Positions 30,633-41,800 of a stretch of 52,615 nucleotides of DNA are shown in pieces. Position numbers and translations under genes: made by a program. Source of the DNA: a virus; the IMG/VR virus record IMGVR_UViG_3300025115_000016, positions 1-52,615 of that record; one strand, written 5' to 3'. A model generated the notes under the pieces. It made no database searches. It was not told the DNA's origin and was given only the letters and a program-made list of their open reading frames with translations. Within the stretch, counting starts at the first letter, position 1, and each line of letters opens with the position of its first letter.

Positions 30633-33600
30633 TGCCGAGAGAAGCATATACCATAGGTAGATTTGACAGAGGCATCATCTCTGCGGTCGAAGGAGCAGAC
30701 CTTCCGAAGGAGTCTTCTCCGTGGAGCATCGATCAGGACTGCGAAGGCCCGCTTGGAGTCCTTCGCGGAAGGAACAACGACGAAGCGTTCGTCTCCCATG
30801 CCTCAAGGGGAAACAACGCTCAGGCATACGGATGGATCGTAAGGGAAGACGGAAAGCGCGACCTGATATACTACGACGCTGCAAACGGAGACGTAAAGTA
30901 CATCACCGACTTCCACGGCACAAAAGGATATGGCACCTCATTCAGTCCGGGAACAGGCAAGACAGTCTCGATTGAATCTGTCAACAGAGGCGTGCGCGTG
31001 GCCGTAGGAGACGCAGACGTAAAGTTTATCGGCTACATCGACCACGAGCAGTTCGGCGGGAGCGTTCCGAGCGGACTTCAATGCGTCGATGCAAAACTGT
31101 CCAACCAAACCTCTTTTCCCTACGTTCACAAGATGGTCGGACAAGACAGTCTATATGGATATGCGATTGAATGGCAGGGAAAGAAAGTCTTCAAAGTTAC
31201 TCTCTCAAGCGGAGCGTTCGTTCTCTCTGAACGATCCTTTGGCTCTCTCCAGGGGATTTGCGAAGACGGCACGTATATCTACGTCTACGATGCATCGATA
31301 GGAACATATGGCACTCTCTACAAACTGAATCAGTCTCTTGAGGTGGAAACAAGCTATCCTCTTTCCGGCTTTGGAAGCGTAGGAAATGAATTCGGCGGCA
31401 CTCAGGCTGGAATTGTCACCGACATCGAACTAAGCGCCGACAACTCCACTGTATGGTTTACGGGAGTGCCGAGCATCCCTATCACCGCGGCATCTTCGTG
31501 GAACGAGGCTGGTTCAAAATTCATCTTCTCTCAAGACATATCGTCTCTCAACGACGGTCAGTCAATAGTTCCCGTCGATAGAACGCCGTCGATGGCGCTG
31601 GATGTTTCAGAGGGAAGATTCAAGTCAACCGGAATAGTTCGTCCCGCAATGCGCGGCTTTGTCAAACTTACCACCGGAACCGAGATCGGAATATTCTGCT
31701 CCATCGAACAGAACGTGTACTACGACGGAACGGCTTCGGATGGAAAGCCGTATCTTGGCATATTGATTCTCAACACATCGTTTGTGGTTTCTTCCGGTTT
31801 CAACTCTGCGAATTCAAGGTTCATTGCCGTCGATGCTACAAACATGGTTCCGTCTCCCAGCGCTCCCGACAGTTGGTCTCCGATCAACGCCATCTACTGT
31901 CCGAATGGATCGGGGGAAGACGTTCTTGTCATCGCGGACAACGCAAACCTCTTGACTGAAGAGTGCGCTCTTGCAGACAATAAAAATCTTACGATTGGCG
32001 CAGCCGGCTCGGCGTTCGCCTGGGATGCGTCGGGATGGAAAACAATCTCGGTTGATGACGACAGCGAGGCTATTGACGACGAGCTCACAAATGCATCGAT
32101 CATGTTCAACAAGTACGACGGAGTCTCGGAGCTGAACGAATGCTACGTCTTTCCAGCCTATCAGTACCATGATGATCCCCTTACTGTCAACGTCGATCAG
32201 TCTCCGAGAATGTACAAACTATTCATCGGCGACGACGCATCTTTCTCGGCGGAACCTCATGTATATGTCAAGAGAAGCGATGCATGGATAACAGCGGAGA
32301 TCAACAACAATGAACCGGGAAGTCTTGGCGGGAAAGTTTACTTCTACAAATATGCGTTCATCTACGATGGATACCAATATTCTCCGCTTGAGAATTTCAA
32401 CGAACCGTTTAGGATCATCATTGGCAGCGGAAGTTACTCAACAAGGGTAACGGTTACGCTTAGAGACAATGTATTGAATGCGAGAATTACCGATGTTGCA
32501 ATATTCAGGGCCGAGGCGGCATCAAGCACATCTCTTCGTCCGACGACATCCTATCGTCTCATCAACACGATCAGTCTCAGGCAGAAGTGGGCGTTGAACA
32601 GCAGCGGCAAGTTCTCCGACTTCTATCAGGAGAGCGTCTACGATACGGGAAACTTCGGCGGTGCGTATGAAACAGAGTCCGGCATCGATGCGTCCAATCC
32701 GAACAACTTCATGCGCTATTCAATATCCGCTCAGGGGAACGGATACTTTTTTGTCGGTCAGTGTTTCAACGAAGAGTTCGACGACAACTCTCTTGCAAAC
32801 TTCCTGTTCCGTTCAAAGCAGAACGCTCCCGATACGTACGACTGGTCAACAGACTTCCTCGTGCTTCCGACCAAGCCCGTCGCACTTCACTTCTTCAGAG
32901 GGCTTCTGTACGCCTTTGACGTAGCCAGAATGTACGTGATCGATCCGAACAACTTCCAGATCATCCAGGTAGTCGAAGGGATGGGCGTTGAGGACCAGCG
33001 ATGCGTCGTGTCAAATGAAACGGCGATGTTCTTCGGAAACAGGAACAATGCGTACATGCACGACGGAAAGACTCCGACGATCATCTCCACGCCGGTGAAT
33101 GTCTCTTCCGATTCGACCATAGGTGGAACGGCAATCATTTCGTATAGGGCTACATTTGTAAATTCATACGAAATGTCCATTGCTATTCACTCAAAGAGAA
33201 ACCTTGTCTTGTTCTGTTTTTCGAAGACGGGAGCATCAACGTATATCCTTGGATTTCACTATCCGACCGGCTCATGGTACTTCTGGCAATTTGCCTCAAG
33301 TATCGATGGAACGATCCTGCCAAACGGTACCGGTAAAAAGATGGTTCTTGTCGATGGATATGGACAGGCATATCTTTCGACCGCCGGTGGCCTTCTCAGC
33401 ATCAACTCTGCTGCTACCTATAAAGCATGTACATGGTACAGCCACATCATCGACGGCGGGACTGTCAACGCCATCAAGAAGTTCTACATGATCATCCTGG
33501 ACGGTACGGCAGGAACGACCAAGCAGGTGGCATACAACGGAAGCACGACGTTCTCCACAGACTTCACTTCCGGAACATATCTTGATACGACGACCAAGAG

Positions 33601-33694
33601 GTCTTCGATGTGGATAAAACTTGTCCTTACCACGACGGATACTATTCGCGGGCTTACCGTACTATACAGAAAGATGATTGGAGAGCGGGCATGA
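30632..33694 (+). CDS. Tail nozzle / tail tubular protein B-like
   Basis: The 1020-residue protein starts at ATG 30632 in a TAATG overlap after GGAGG; a start at 30563 lies inside the previous gene. The N-terminus (IGRFDRGIISAVEGADLPKESSPWSIDQDCEGPLGVLRGR) has the 'offset, pass through, load the rest from zero' plan of podovirus nozzle proteins. Repeated beta blades fill 80-950, with a fibronectin-like segment RVTVTLRDNVLNARITDVAIFRAE at about 610-640. It would form the distal tube below the adaptor. The assignment rests on size, beta content and the N-terminal pattern. Confidence 0.72.
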   Translation: MPREAYTIGRFDRGIISAVEGADLPKESSPWSIDQDCEGPLGVLRGRNNDEAFVSHASRGNNAQAYGWIVREDGKRDLIYYDAANGDVKYITDFHGTKGYGTSFSPGTGKTVSIESVNRGVRVAVGDADVKFIGYIDHEQFGGSVPSGLQCVDAKLSNQTSFPYVHKMVGQDSLYGYAIEWQGKKVFKVTLSSGAFVLSERSFGSLQGICEDGTYIYVYDASIGTYGTLYKLNQSLEVETSYPLSGFGSVGNEFGGTQAGIVTDIELSADNSTVWFTGVPSIPITAASSWNEAGSKFIFSQDISSLNDGQSIVPVDRTPSMALDVSEGRFKSTGIVRPAMRGFVKLTTGTEIGIFCSIEQNVYYDGTASDGKPYLGILILNTSFVVSSGFNSANSRFIAVDATNMVPSPSAPDSWSPINAIYCPNGSGEDVLVIADNANLLTEECALADNKNLTIGAAGSAFAWDASGWKTISVDDDSEAIDDELTNASIMFNKYDGVSELNECYVFPAYQYHDDPLTVNVDQSPRMYKLFIGDDASFSAEPHVYVKRSDAWITAEINNNEPGSLGGKVYFYKYAFIYDGYQYSPLENFNEPFRIIIGSGSYSTRVTVTLRDNVLNARITDVAIFRAEAASSTSLRPTTSYRLINTISLRQKWALNSSGKFSDFYQESVYDTGNFGGAYETESGIDASNPNNFMRYSISAQGNGYFFVGQCFNEEFDDNSLANFLFRSKQNAPDTYDWSTDFLVLPTKPVALHFFRGLLYAFDVARMYVIDPNNFQIIQVVEGMGVEDQRCVVSNETAMFFGNRNNAYMHDGKTPTIISTPVNVSSDSTIGGTAIISYRATFVNSYEMSIAIHSKRNLVLFCFSKTGASTYILGFHYPTGSWYFWQFASSIDGTILPNGTGKKMVLVDGYGQAYLSTAGGLLSINSAATYKACTWYSHIIDGGTVNAIKKFYMIILDGTAGTTKQVAYNGSTTFSTDFTSGTYLDTTTKRSSMWIKLVLTTTDTIRGLTVLYRKMIGERA

Positions 33695-33939
33695 TAAAGG
33701 GGACAACGGGCGATCCAAAGACAGACTCAATCCTGAGAGACCTCGACGCTCAGATCGAGGCGCTGAAAGAGAAACTTCAAGCGGTCTCCGGAAGCGCACC
33801 TTCGAACACTCAGGGAAGCGAAGGAAGCATACGTATTGTAAATATGGGAAACGATTTGTATGTTGTTGCAGTGAAGTCTAAGGACGGCTGGCTTGTTTCC
33901 GATACAACGACATTCACATTCAAAACAAAACTCGATTAG
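33691..33939 (+). CDS. Small structural protein, coiled coil plus beta tail
   Basis: The 82-residue protein starts at ATG 33691 in an ATGA overlap after GGAGAGCGGG. Residues 10-30 (DSILRDLDAQIEALKEKLQAV) form a coiled coil; 45-82 are strands (SIRIVNMGNDLYVVAVKSKDGWLVS). It looks like a small trimeric tail or fibre-attachment protein. The function is inferred from shape and place. Confidence 0.65.
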   Translation: MIKGTTGDPKTDSILRDLDAQIEALKEKLQAVSGSAPSNTQGSEGSIRIVNMGNDLYVVAVKSKDGWLVSDTTTFTFKTKLD

Positions 33940-33948
33940 AGGCGCACT

Positions 33949-34782
33949 ATGGATCCACTTACTATCGGACTGATCATGGGCGGGGGAAGCATCCTTGGCA
34001 AGATGTTCAGCAAGACCCCCGACTTCCAGCGTCTGGACAGAGCAAACTACATGCTCGGTTCAGACTACGAATACGATCCCGAAACCGACTTCGGACAATC
34101 TACTGCTGCCGACAACATGTCCAGATACGGCATGGGCGGCGCGTACAACTCCTACATCAAGGGAGAAACAGAAGCCCTTCGCAAGTCTGAGATGAACCGC
34201 ATACTCAAGATGGCTACCAGCATGGTCCCGGGAATGGCTTCCTTGAGGGGCGGAGTGTCTGCCCAGGGAGCAGGGGGAAGCGTCTCGAACGTCATTGCAA
34301 GACAGCAAAGAGAGCAGATGCAGGGACGCGCCCTTGACGCGGCAGACTCGATGTACGAGAAGTCTGTCGGAGGCATCAACATGGCTGAACTGAACATGCT
34401 CTCGGACAGCGAGAAGATGCGATATAGCTCTTCGCAAGACTACATGAAGGCGGTAGGAATGGGAACAGAGGCGAAGAACCAAGCCCTCAGATTCAACGTC
34501 GGCAACCGCTTTGAACGAGACCGGCTCAACATGTCGAATGCCCTTAGCATTGAACAGTTCAACCGCACCGGACAAATGAAGGCAGATGAAATGCGCTTCG
34601 GCAAATGGAACAGCATCTTCGACGACCTTGGAGGCATGGGAGGCACGATGCTCGGACATTGGGCGGGAAGCTATGATTTTAATGGAGAAAGCGACCTGGA
34701 CTATTTTAAGAAACCAATAACTATTGACCAAAGGAAAGAAGTTGATTGGAATAAATTTGGATTTGGTGGAAGGAAAAGGTGA
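33949..34782 (+). CDS. Putative internal virion protein
   Basis: The 277-residue protein has a glycine-rich hydrophobic start (LTIGLIMGGGSILGKMF), then long helices rich in Met, Ala, Gln and Ser (KMATSMVPGMASLRGG, VSNVIARQQREQMQGRALDAADSM), a composition typical of podovirus internal or ejection proteins that enter the cell with DNA. It is followed by another helical protein and the giant RNA-polymerase-like protein, as in ejection-protein clusters. Confidence 0.65.
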   Translation: MDPLTIGLIMGGGSILGKMFSKTPDFQRLDRANYMLGSDYEYDPETDFGQSTAADNMSRYGMGGAYNSYIKGETEALRKSEMNRILKMATSMVPGMASLRGGVSAQGAGGSVSNVIARQQREQMQGRALDAADSMYEKSVGGINMAELNMLSDSEKMRYSSSQDYMKAVGMGTEAKNQALRFNVGNRFERDRLNMSNALSIEQFNRTGQMKADEMRFGKWNSIFDDLGGMGGTMLGHWAGSYDFNGESDLDYFKKPITIDQRKEVDWNKFGFGGRKR

Positions 34783-34787
34783 CTAAT

Positions 34788-35810
34788 ATGGGAGCACTTT
34801 CAGAGAACTTCGCACGAGCATTCTCTCAGTCCTTTGCACAACGTAAGGAAGACGAGAAGCTCGAAGAGTCTGTTCGTATGCAGGAGATCAGAGAGAAGAA
34901 CGAACAGGACTATCGCAACGAGCAGATCAATCTATCCCTGCAACAGCTTCGAATGACCGAACAGAACAACATCCAGAACAACAACCGGATGATGCTCTCT
35001 GAGGCCAATCGTCAGTTTGTTACAACCGGGGAGAATGATCCCATTCTAAGATTTGGAGGACTCAAACCTCAAAACTCCGAGTATCTAAATGCTGCCGGAC
35101 CGCTGGCAAAACTGGATACAGGAAATGTCGCTGTCGATAGATCGGTATATGAGAAAATGGCTTTTGCGTATATCGAACAAATGAGGCAGGATTCCCGTGG
35201 AAGCGAAGTCTCAAAGATGCAGGAAAATCTCATGTCTCTTGAGAATGCGGCCAACAGCATGTCTCCGACATTCACATCGAAGGGTTCTCTTCCGACAATA
35301 GCGCTTCGCAAGTCGGTTACGAATCAGCAAAGACTTGTTATGGGCGATGCCGGCAGATGGGCTGCCAACTACGGCATTGCTGTCTATGACGATCCGAACC
35401 GTCCTATGACAATCGAGGGTACGAAGCAGGTGTCTCAAGAGGTTCTCGATCCTAACTATCTTGAGAATGTTGCAAAAATAATCGAGCGTATGCGTGGAGA
35501 GGGACTTCGCGCCAACAACCGTCAGCTTGGAATAAATGTGGACGAATACATCAGACCTGTCGAACGCTCATGGTTTGACAACGTGATGAAACACTACAAC
35601 ACGATCGATGCGGAAAAAGTCAGCCCTGCCGTTCGCGCGTTATTCAATCGTCTCCAAAGAACAAACATGATGGAGGCAAACGCACAGCAGATGCAGAGGA
35701 TGAAAGAAGTCTCGAGTATCCTATCAATGATGAAGGCTGCCGGAGATGTATCCAGCGAGTACAAAGAACCGGCTAAATCAATGGTCTCACCATATATCGG
35801 CGGACAATAA
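34788..35810 (+). CDS. Putative internal virion protein, coiled coil
   Basis: The 340-residue protein starts at ATG 34788, chosen for its AGGTG site; a GTG at 34779 overlaps the preceding stop. The first 80 residues are charged and Gln-rich coiled coil; the remainder is helical with Asn/Met-rich loops. It resembles the middle-sized ejection proteins that form the trans-envelope channel with a giant partner encoded next to them. It has no enzyme motifs. Confidence 0.62.
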   Translation: MGALSENFARAFSQSFAQRKEDEKLEESVRMQEIREKNEQDYRNEQINLSLQQLRMTEQNNIQNNNRMMLSEANRQFVTTGENDPILRFGGLKPQNSEYLNAAGPLAKLDTGNVAVDRSVYEKMAFAYIEQMRQDSRGSEVSKMQENLMSLENAANSMSPTFTSKGSLPTIALRKSVTNQQRLVMGDAGRWAANYGIAVYDDPNRPMTIEGTKQVSQEVLDPNYLENVAKIIERMRGEGLRANNRQLGINVDEYIRPVERSWFDNVMKHYNTIDAEKVSPAVRALFNRLQRTNMMEANAQQMQRMKEVSSILSMMKAAGDVSSEYKEPAKSMVSPYIGGQ

Positions 35811-35814
35811 TCTT

Positions 35815-38800
35815 ATGGCAAAACTTCAACTGCTATACGGGACGCAGGCCCCGCAAGAAACCTCAACGGAGCGTCCTTCATGGGACGCTTCGTCGTTTAT
35901 CGGACAGTTCATGGCCGGATACGTGGAAGGACTCACGACATTCGACGTATTGGACAACTACGACATCGTAAAGAACAACGCCGACACCGAGGCAGAATAC
36001 ATCGCCAGAAGTCTCGGAAGCGTTCTTGGGTTCATCGGATTCCTGCCGTTTCCCGGAACAGGCACGTTCACACGACTCGGCTTTTCCACTGCCGCCAAGG
36101 CAATGAAGCTCGTCGGACAGGCAGACAAAGCAAAGAGCCTTGCCGCAGAAGCCAGGGCTGTCAAGATGACCATGACCTCTATCCCGATGATTACCGGAAG
36201 AGTGATGAGCGGAGGAGTAATGAGGATGCTTGAGTCCGGAGCCGCCAAGTCTGCGCTTCAGTTCGGAGAGCAGGCGATAGGAAGAAGTCTTTCTGCCGGA
36301 GCGAAAGCAAGAATATCCTCTTATACCGAAACGGGTTTGTTTATGGGTTTTGCCTCAGCCGCAGCTGCTCGCCCAATGAATCCTATGGACATCTTCAGCG
36401 AAGGATGGGACGAGCGATGGGAAGCAGCGAAGTACGGCATGGCATACGGCGTAGGACAGCAGGCGATCGCATCGTTCTTCTCTCCGAAACTCATGGAGAA
36501 ACTTGGAGCGAAGAACTTCAAGGAGCTCATGCAGAAGGAGCCGGACAAAGCCGAATTCATGCTCAAGTCTCTTCGCGGAGTTTCTACCGGCCTTGTGATG
36601 GGCGGATATGCGGCAGCCGAAGGGTTCCCAAACGAACTTGTGCTGTACGAAACTCTTGTCAACGGTGTCTTCGGATACAGAGAGCTTCCCTGGTACAACA
36701 AGCAGGCGATGAAACTGATGAACAAGCACCTTCGTGAAGAGAAGGTTGCGGACTATCTGCTCATGCAGAAGACTCCCGAGAAGTACCTTGAGTCTGTCGG
36801 AGAGACCGATCTTCCGCCCGAGGTCATCAACTCGTTCTCAATAGCCGCCACCGCTCACTTTGGGAACACCGTCAAAACCGCATCTGCCTACATCGAAGCG
36901 ATGAAAAAGACCGAAGCCGCACGCAGAGGCGTGGACGTGGAATCTCTCGGAGACGAATTCATATCTGAAATGATACAGTCCGGAGACATCACCAAGGCGA
37001 AGGCATGGCAATCCCTTCTTGAGTACGATCAGATCATGAAGATGGAGACCGACAAGGCGGTCAACACATTCGAAGAGGTTCACAAGAGAAAGCCCAGCGA
37101 AGAGGAGATGCACGACATCTCGGATGCTGCCAAAGACAATGCGGACGCCATCAGCGTCGATCTCTGGTACAACAACGACGACGCGATCAGGATCATCAAG
37201 GACGTCGCCAAGAGGGTGCACTACGAACAGGAGATGACTCAGCAGACTCCCGATCAGCTTCTCAAGGTGGCTTCCTCGATGAGAGAGGCGGGCATCTCGA
37301 TGCAGGCGGCCGAATTCGTCACGACGCTCAGCGACGTCCTCGGCAAGGAACATCGCGGCTTTGAGACCTTGCGCACGATCAACGAGATCATTCGTACCAA
37401 CAAGCGCGACGGACAAAAGAACTACATTCCCGTCAGGGATCAACTTACCGGAAAGTTCGGCATCACGTTGACCAAAGAGCAGGACAATGCGTTCAGGCAT
37501 CTGTGGGCCATGTACTCCAACAGCAAGACCAGAAAGATGCTCAAGGTCAACCTGTCCGACTACGACGTCTTCAGGCCGACAGAGCACCTTGCAGACGGCA
37601 CGTTCAAGGCGGAGATCGACAACGTGACTCCGATCGAAAAGATGACCGGTCTCGAAGCAATGTATCTGAAGACAGCGGTGGATAAAAAGACGGACGTTCC
37701 GATCCACTCTTCGAAGGTCAACGCTTCCCGGCTGATGGTGGAGTCCTTCAAGAAGAACTGGTGGTATTTCTCCGGCAAGAAGGACAATCACCACATGGTC
37801 TTCTTCGACATGACAGAGGCCAAATTTGAGCCAGGAGACTTCAATTTAGCCAAGGAGGCCTTAGCCATAGATGCGGTCTTAAAACCGCTCCAAGACCCCT
37901 CTAAAGGCGATTATGTGCCATTTTTAGAGCAGTATGCGAAGGACAAAGCCCTTTTTGTGGCTGAAGCCCTGAGAGACGTCCCTGAAGGCAAGGCAATAGG
38001 CGAAAAGATAGCCGCAGAGAAGGCATACGACGCCCTGTACAGCTTCAACGCTGTCCAGTGGAAGAAGTTCAACCATGCGGAGACCCTTGCTGAACTGTTT
38101 GCAGACAGGGATGCGTTCTCGATTACCGATGTGACGAAGTTCAACAAGCGTACTCAGTTGATGTTCGACGTCGGCATTCCGATGGATCCGAGCGTCGTCG
38201 GAAGGGAGAAGCTCAGCGCCAGGGTGGCAGAGTGGACCCCGGAGTCTCTCGGTCTGTTCAAGACTGAGTTCGGTCGAATGTTCGGAGGAAAGAACCCCTT
38301 GCAGTACGACGGCGTTGCGTGGGTGCGAAGAGAGGCCGCCAAGGCATTCGGCTCGTACTCCGGAAACGAAGAGGGGGGATTTCACAAGATCGCTGCCGTT
38401 CACTCCGACGACCTTGGAGGACTCTTAGGCAAGCAAGGCTTCCACGTAATGACTGCGAAGGAAGAGTCGATGCTCGATAAGTCCGGCATCAGCGACGACA
38501 TCGTGTTCTTTGAGAGCGCCACAAAACTCAAAGGGAAGCGTCCTGTAACCAAACTGACCTTATCCAAAGAAGGCATCACTCACGACGCTACTGAAGTGAT
38601 CAACCCGGAAGACCCGCTCGGCAAGAGGACAGGCGGCTCGTTCGAGATTCCCGTAGAGTCGATACGTCTGAACCTGTCGGCAGCGGAAGATCCGACGATC
38701 AAGCCTGCTCACATCGCCAAACCGCTCTTGAACCACTTTGAAGAGTCTCCCGAACTCTCAAGGCTCATCATGGAGAAGTACGTGCTTCCGGGATTTGAAG

Positions 38801-41800
38801 GGGATGCGTTGCCGGAGAACTCTCCTGCTGAAGCGATTGCAAAGACCAACACCGGAGTCTTCAGGGCGGGCAAAGATCAGCCAATGACCAAAGAGCTCGG
38901 CGTTGACATCGACAAGGTTCCGCTGAAGGACCTGTTTGAAGTGATGAAGGACATGCCGAACGACGCACGTCTGAACACTCTTGCAAGGAAGTTGATGCGC
39001 TATCAGTTTGAACGTGGAGACGAGATCGAGTCGGATGAGATGGGCGAGTGGAAGCAGATCGAAGACCTCATTTCAGACAGGAGTAACATTGCCAAGAAGA
39101 TGTCGATGATGGGCGAACTCGATCCTGCGTTTTTGGCTCAGGCAGACATCCATCGGTATATGGAGCAAGCCCTGTACAAGTATGCTTTGGACAGAGTGCA
39201 TCGTCCGAAGGCGCCGAACTCATTCAAGGCAAAGCTCGGCTATCTGTCTCCGATTGAACTGATGGAATACGAGTCTTCAGGCAAGCAGTTTAAGCCCGGA
39301 GACATTCTCCTTGAGGGCGGTCTGAAGAAGACGCCCATTGAACTTCCTGCTGAATTCAGAGGGCTGTTCGATGGAAAAGAAAAAACGACGCTTGGAGAGA
39401 TGTGGGAGAGGTTGCAGGCAGAGAGCAATCAGTCTCTTCAGGACTTCTTCGACAATGCGGTGGCGGTGCGCGTTCCTTTGTCCGATCTGTCCGGAGCAAG
39501 GGCGATGAAGATGGCGGGATTTACCAAGGGAAAGGGATTCAGAACCTACGTTCATCCGTACGACATGCAGTACATGGACGGAGCGGACCTTGACGGAGAT
39601 TCGATGTTCATGTACTTCGGTCTTGAGCGTCCCCTGGTCGATCATCTCAAGAAGACCGATGTGAAGCACCGGTTCACTCATTGGAGCGACAAGTCGGGAA
39701 GAGACCTCTACGATGCGTACAGCGTGCCGCCTGAACTCGTGGACTCTCCCTTGCTGGAGAAGCGCTTCACGATGGACAAAGCGGGCAACGAGGCGCTGCT
39801 GGCCGGCGATCAGGCTCAGTACGACTTCCTGAAGAACCCTGCATCGATGTTTTCTCCGTATGCAAGGAACCTCGTGAACAGGATCGCCACTATGGGCAAA
39901 GGCAACCTCGGGCCCGGACTCGTCGCTGCTCTTCGCGGAAAGCAGTTGTACAAGTACGCCAACGGAAAGCCGATCGTCACTCAGATCGAGGACGTAGGAG
40001 AGGTCACTCTCGTGCCGAAGGGACTCAGAGCGCAGAGGATGACTCAGGCTCAGACGGTGAACCTTTCGGCAGACGCAGCGGACGGACATGCAATGGCGGA
40101 CGTAAACCACATCAGGGCGGCCAACGTGCTGTCTCCGTTCAGAGTATTCGTTGACGGGAAAGAGCTCTCTCCCAAAGAGTACGTGCCGCTGTTCTCCAAG
40201 TCGAAGACCTTCTACATCAAAGGCAGAGAGGTCAAGTCTCCCTATCTGAACAGGCTTCCTTTGATCAAGACGCTGGCCGAGTTCGACGGCGCTCTTCGCA
40301 ACAGGGACTTCGAAGGCAACCTGAGAAACCTTCAGGACATCATGGCGAAGATCAGGAACGTCTCCACGAGGGTAGAGGACATCAACTTCGACAACACATG
40401 GTACAATACGTCGAAACTCCTTGCCACGCTGGATTACAGACCGCATCCCGCATCGTTCATGAATTACCTGTCGAGAAAGGTCGTCTTTGAGTCGCTGGAT
40501 ACGTTCTTCAAGTCGTTCAAGCGCGTACTGGGAGCGGAGAAAGAGCGCGCGGTCGGAGAATTCATCATGTCGCTGATGGGACGCAGGGGGCTGTCGTTCA
40601 CGAAGTCGAAGATAACAGATACCAATGAGTGGAAGATCCTCGAAAGAGAACTCGACGTATACCACAAGAACGATCTCAAGAGCGCCAAGGGATACACCGG
40701 CTCGAAGGCATATCTGGACGACTTTATCAACAGCGAAGACTTCCGCTTGAGCAAGTTGTGGGAGATCTCGAAGAACTTTCCTTCTGCGGACAGGAAGTCC
40801 ACGACGGACAGGACTCCGTTTTTGATGAAGGAGCTCGCCGAGCTCTCGCTGTACGCAGACAACGATCTGGTGAAGTACAACATGGAGAAGGTCGTCGCTC
40901 ACTATACGAATGAAGGCGGCAAGCCGGGATGGCTGACATTCGACCGATTCAACAACTTCGATCAGAATGTCAAAGACCTCGAAGCCACGATGGAAGCCAA
41001 GGGCATCAACAAGTACGAAGTGTCCTATCTGCCAAGAACGGAAGGAGAGCAGGTCATTGAAGCCAGATCGCTGTTTGTGAAGGACCTTCACGACGTCGCA
41101 TCGCTGAAGATGATGAACGAGGTGCTCTCGAAGTACGTTGCGGACAGCAATCCGAAGGATGTCAGGGAATTCCTTGACAAAGACCTTCATCCGTTTCTCC
41201 GGACGATCTCCACATACAGGAGCCAGCTCATCGAGTCTCAGCAGGACGTCTTCTCTTCCTACGGTCCGAACAGGGCGGGCAAGAGCAAGGCTTATCAGGC
41301 AAAACTCAAGGAGATTAGAGCGTACAGAGCCAGACTCTCCGACGACAAACGCCCGGTCTTCGACGCTCAGTTTCTCTCTTCGTTCCAGCCCGATCCGATC
41401 GGAGACGAGGCAACAGAGAGATATAACGCTCTGTATTCAAAGGAGTATGCCAGGGCGAATGCGAAGACGCTCGCAATGTACGCGGGCAAGAAATTGCCGA
41501 TGGAGAAACTCAAGGAGATCGTTTCAAAGAACACTCTGAACAGGTGGCTGTATGCAAGCAAGTTCGCTCAGACTCCGATGTTCGCAGGCGTCGTTTCGGA
41601 CGGCATGCTCAGGAAGTACTACGACGGATTCTCTGAGGTCTCGAAGATCATCGAGACTCCGCTCGACCAACTGAACATAAGAACGGTGAAGGACGACCTG
41701 AACATCGATACCGGGCGCATGCTTCCTGCGTATCTTGCAGCCGATCCTGAGGTGCAGATCATGGAGACCAAGCAGCCGACCAAAACGAGGGTGAGTAAGA

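Noticed and set aside
39277-41190. 637-codon - strand open frame inside the giant gene
   Set aside because: It is antisense to a clearly coding, constrained region. Its length follows from the codon usage of the + gene; the product is Arg/Val/His-rich without fold signs.
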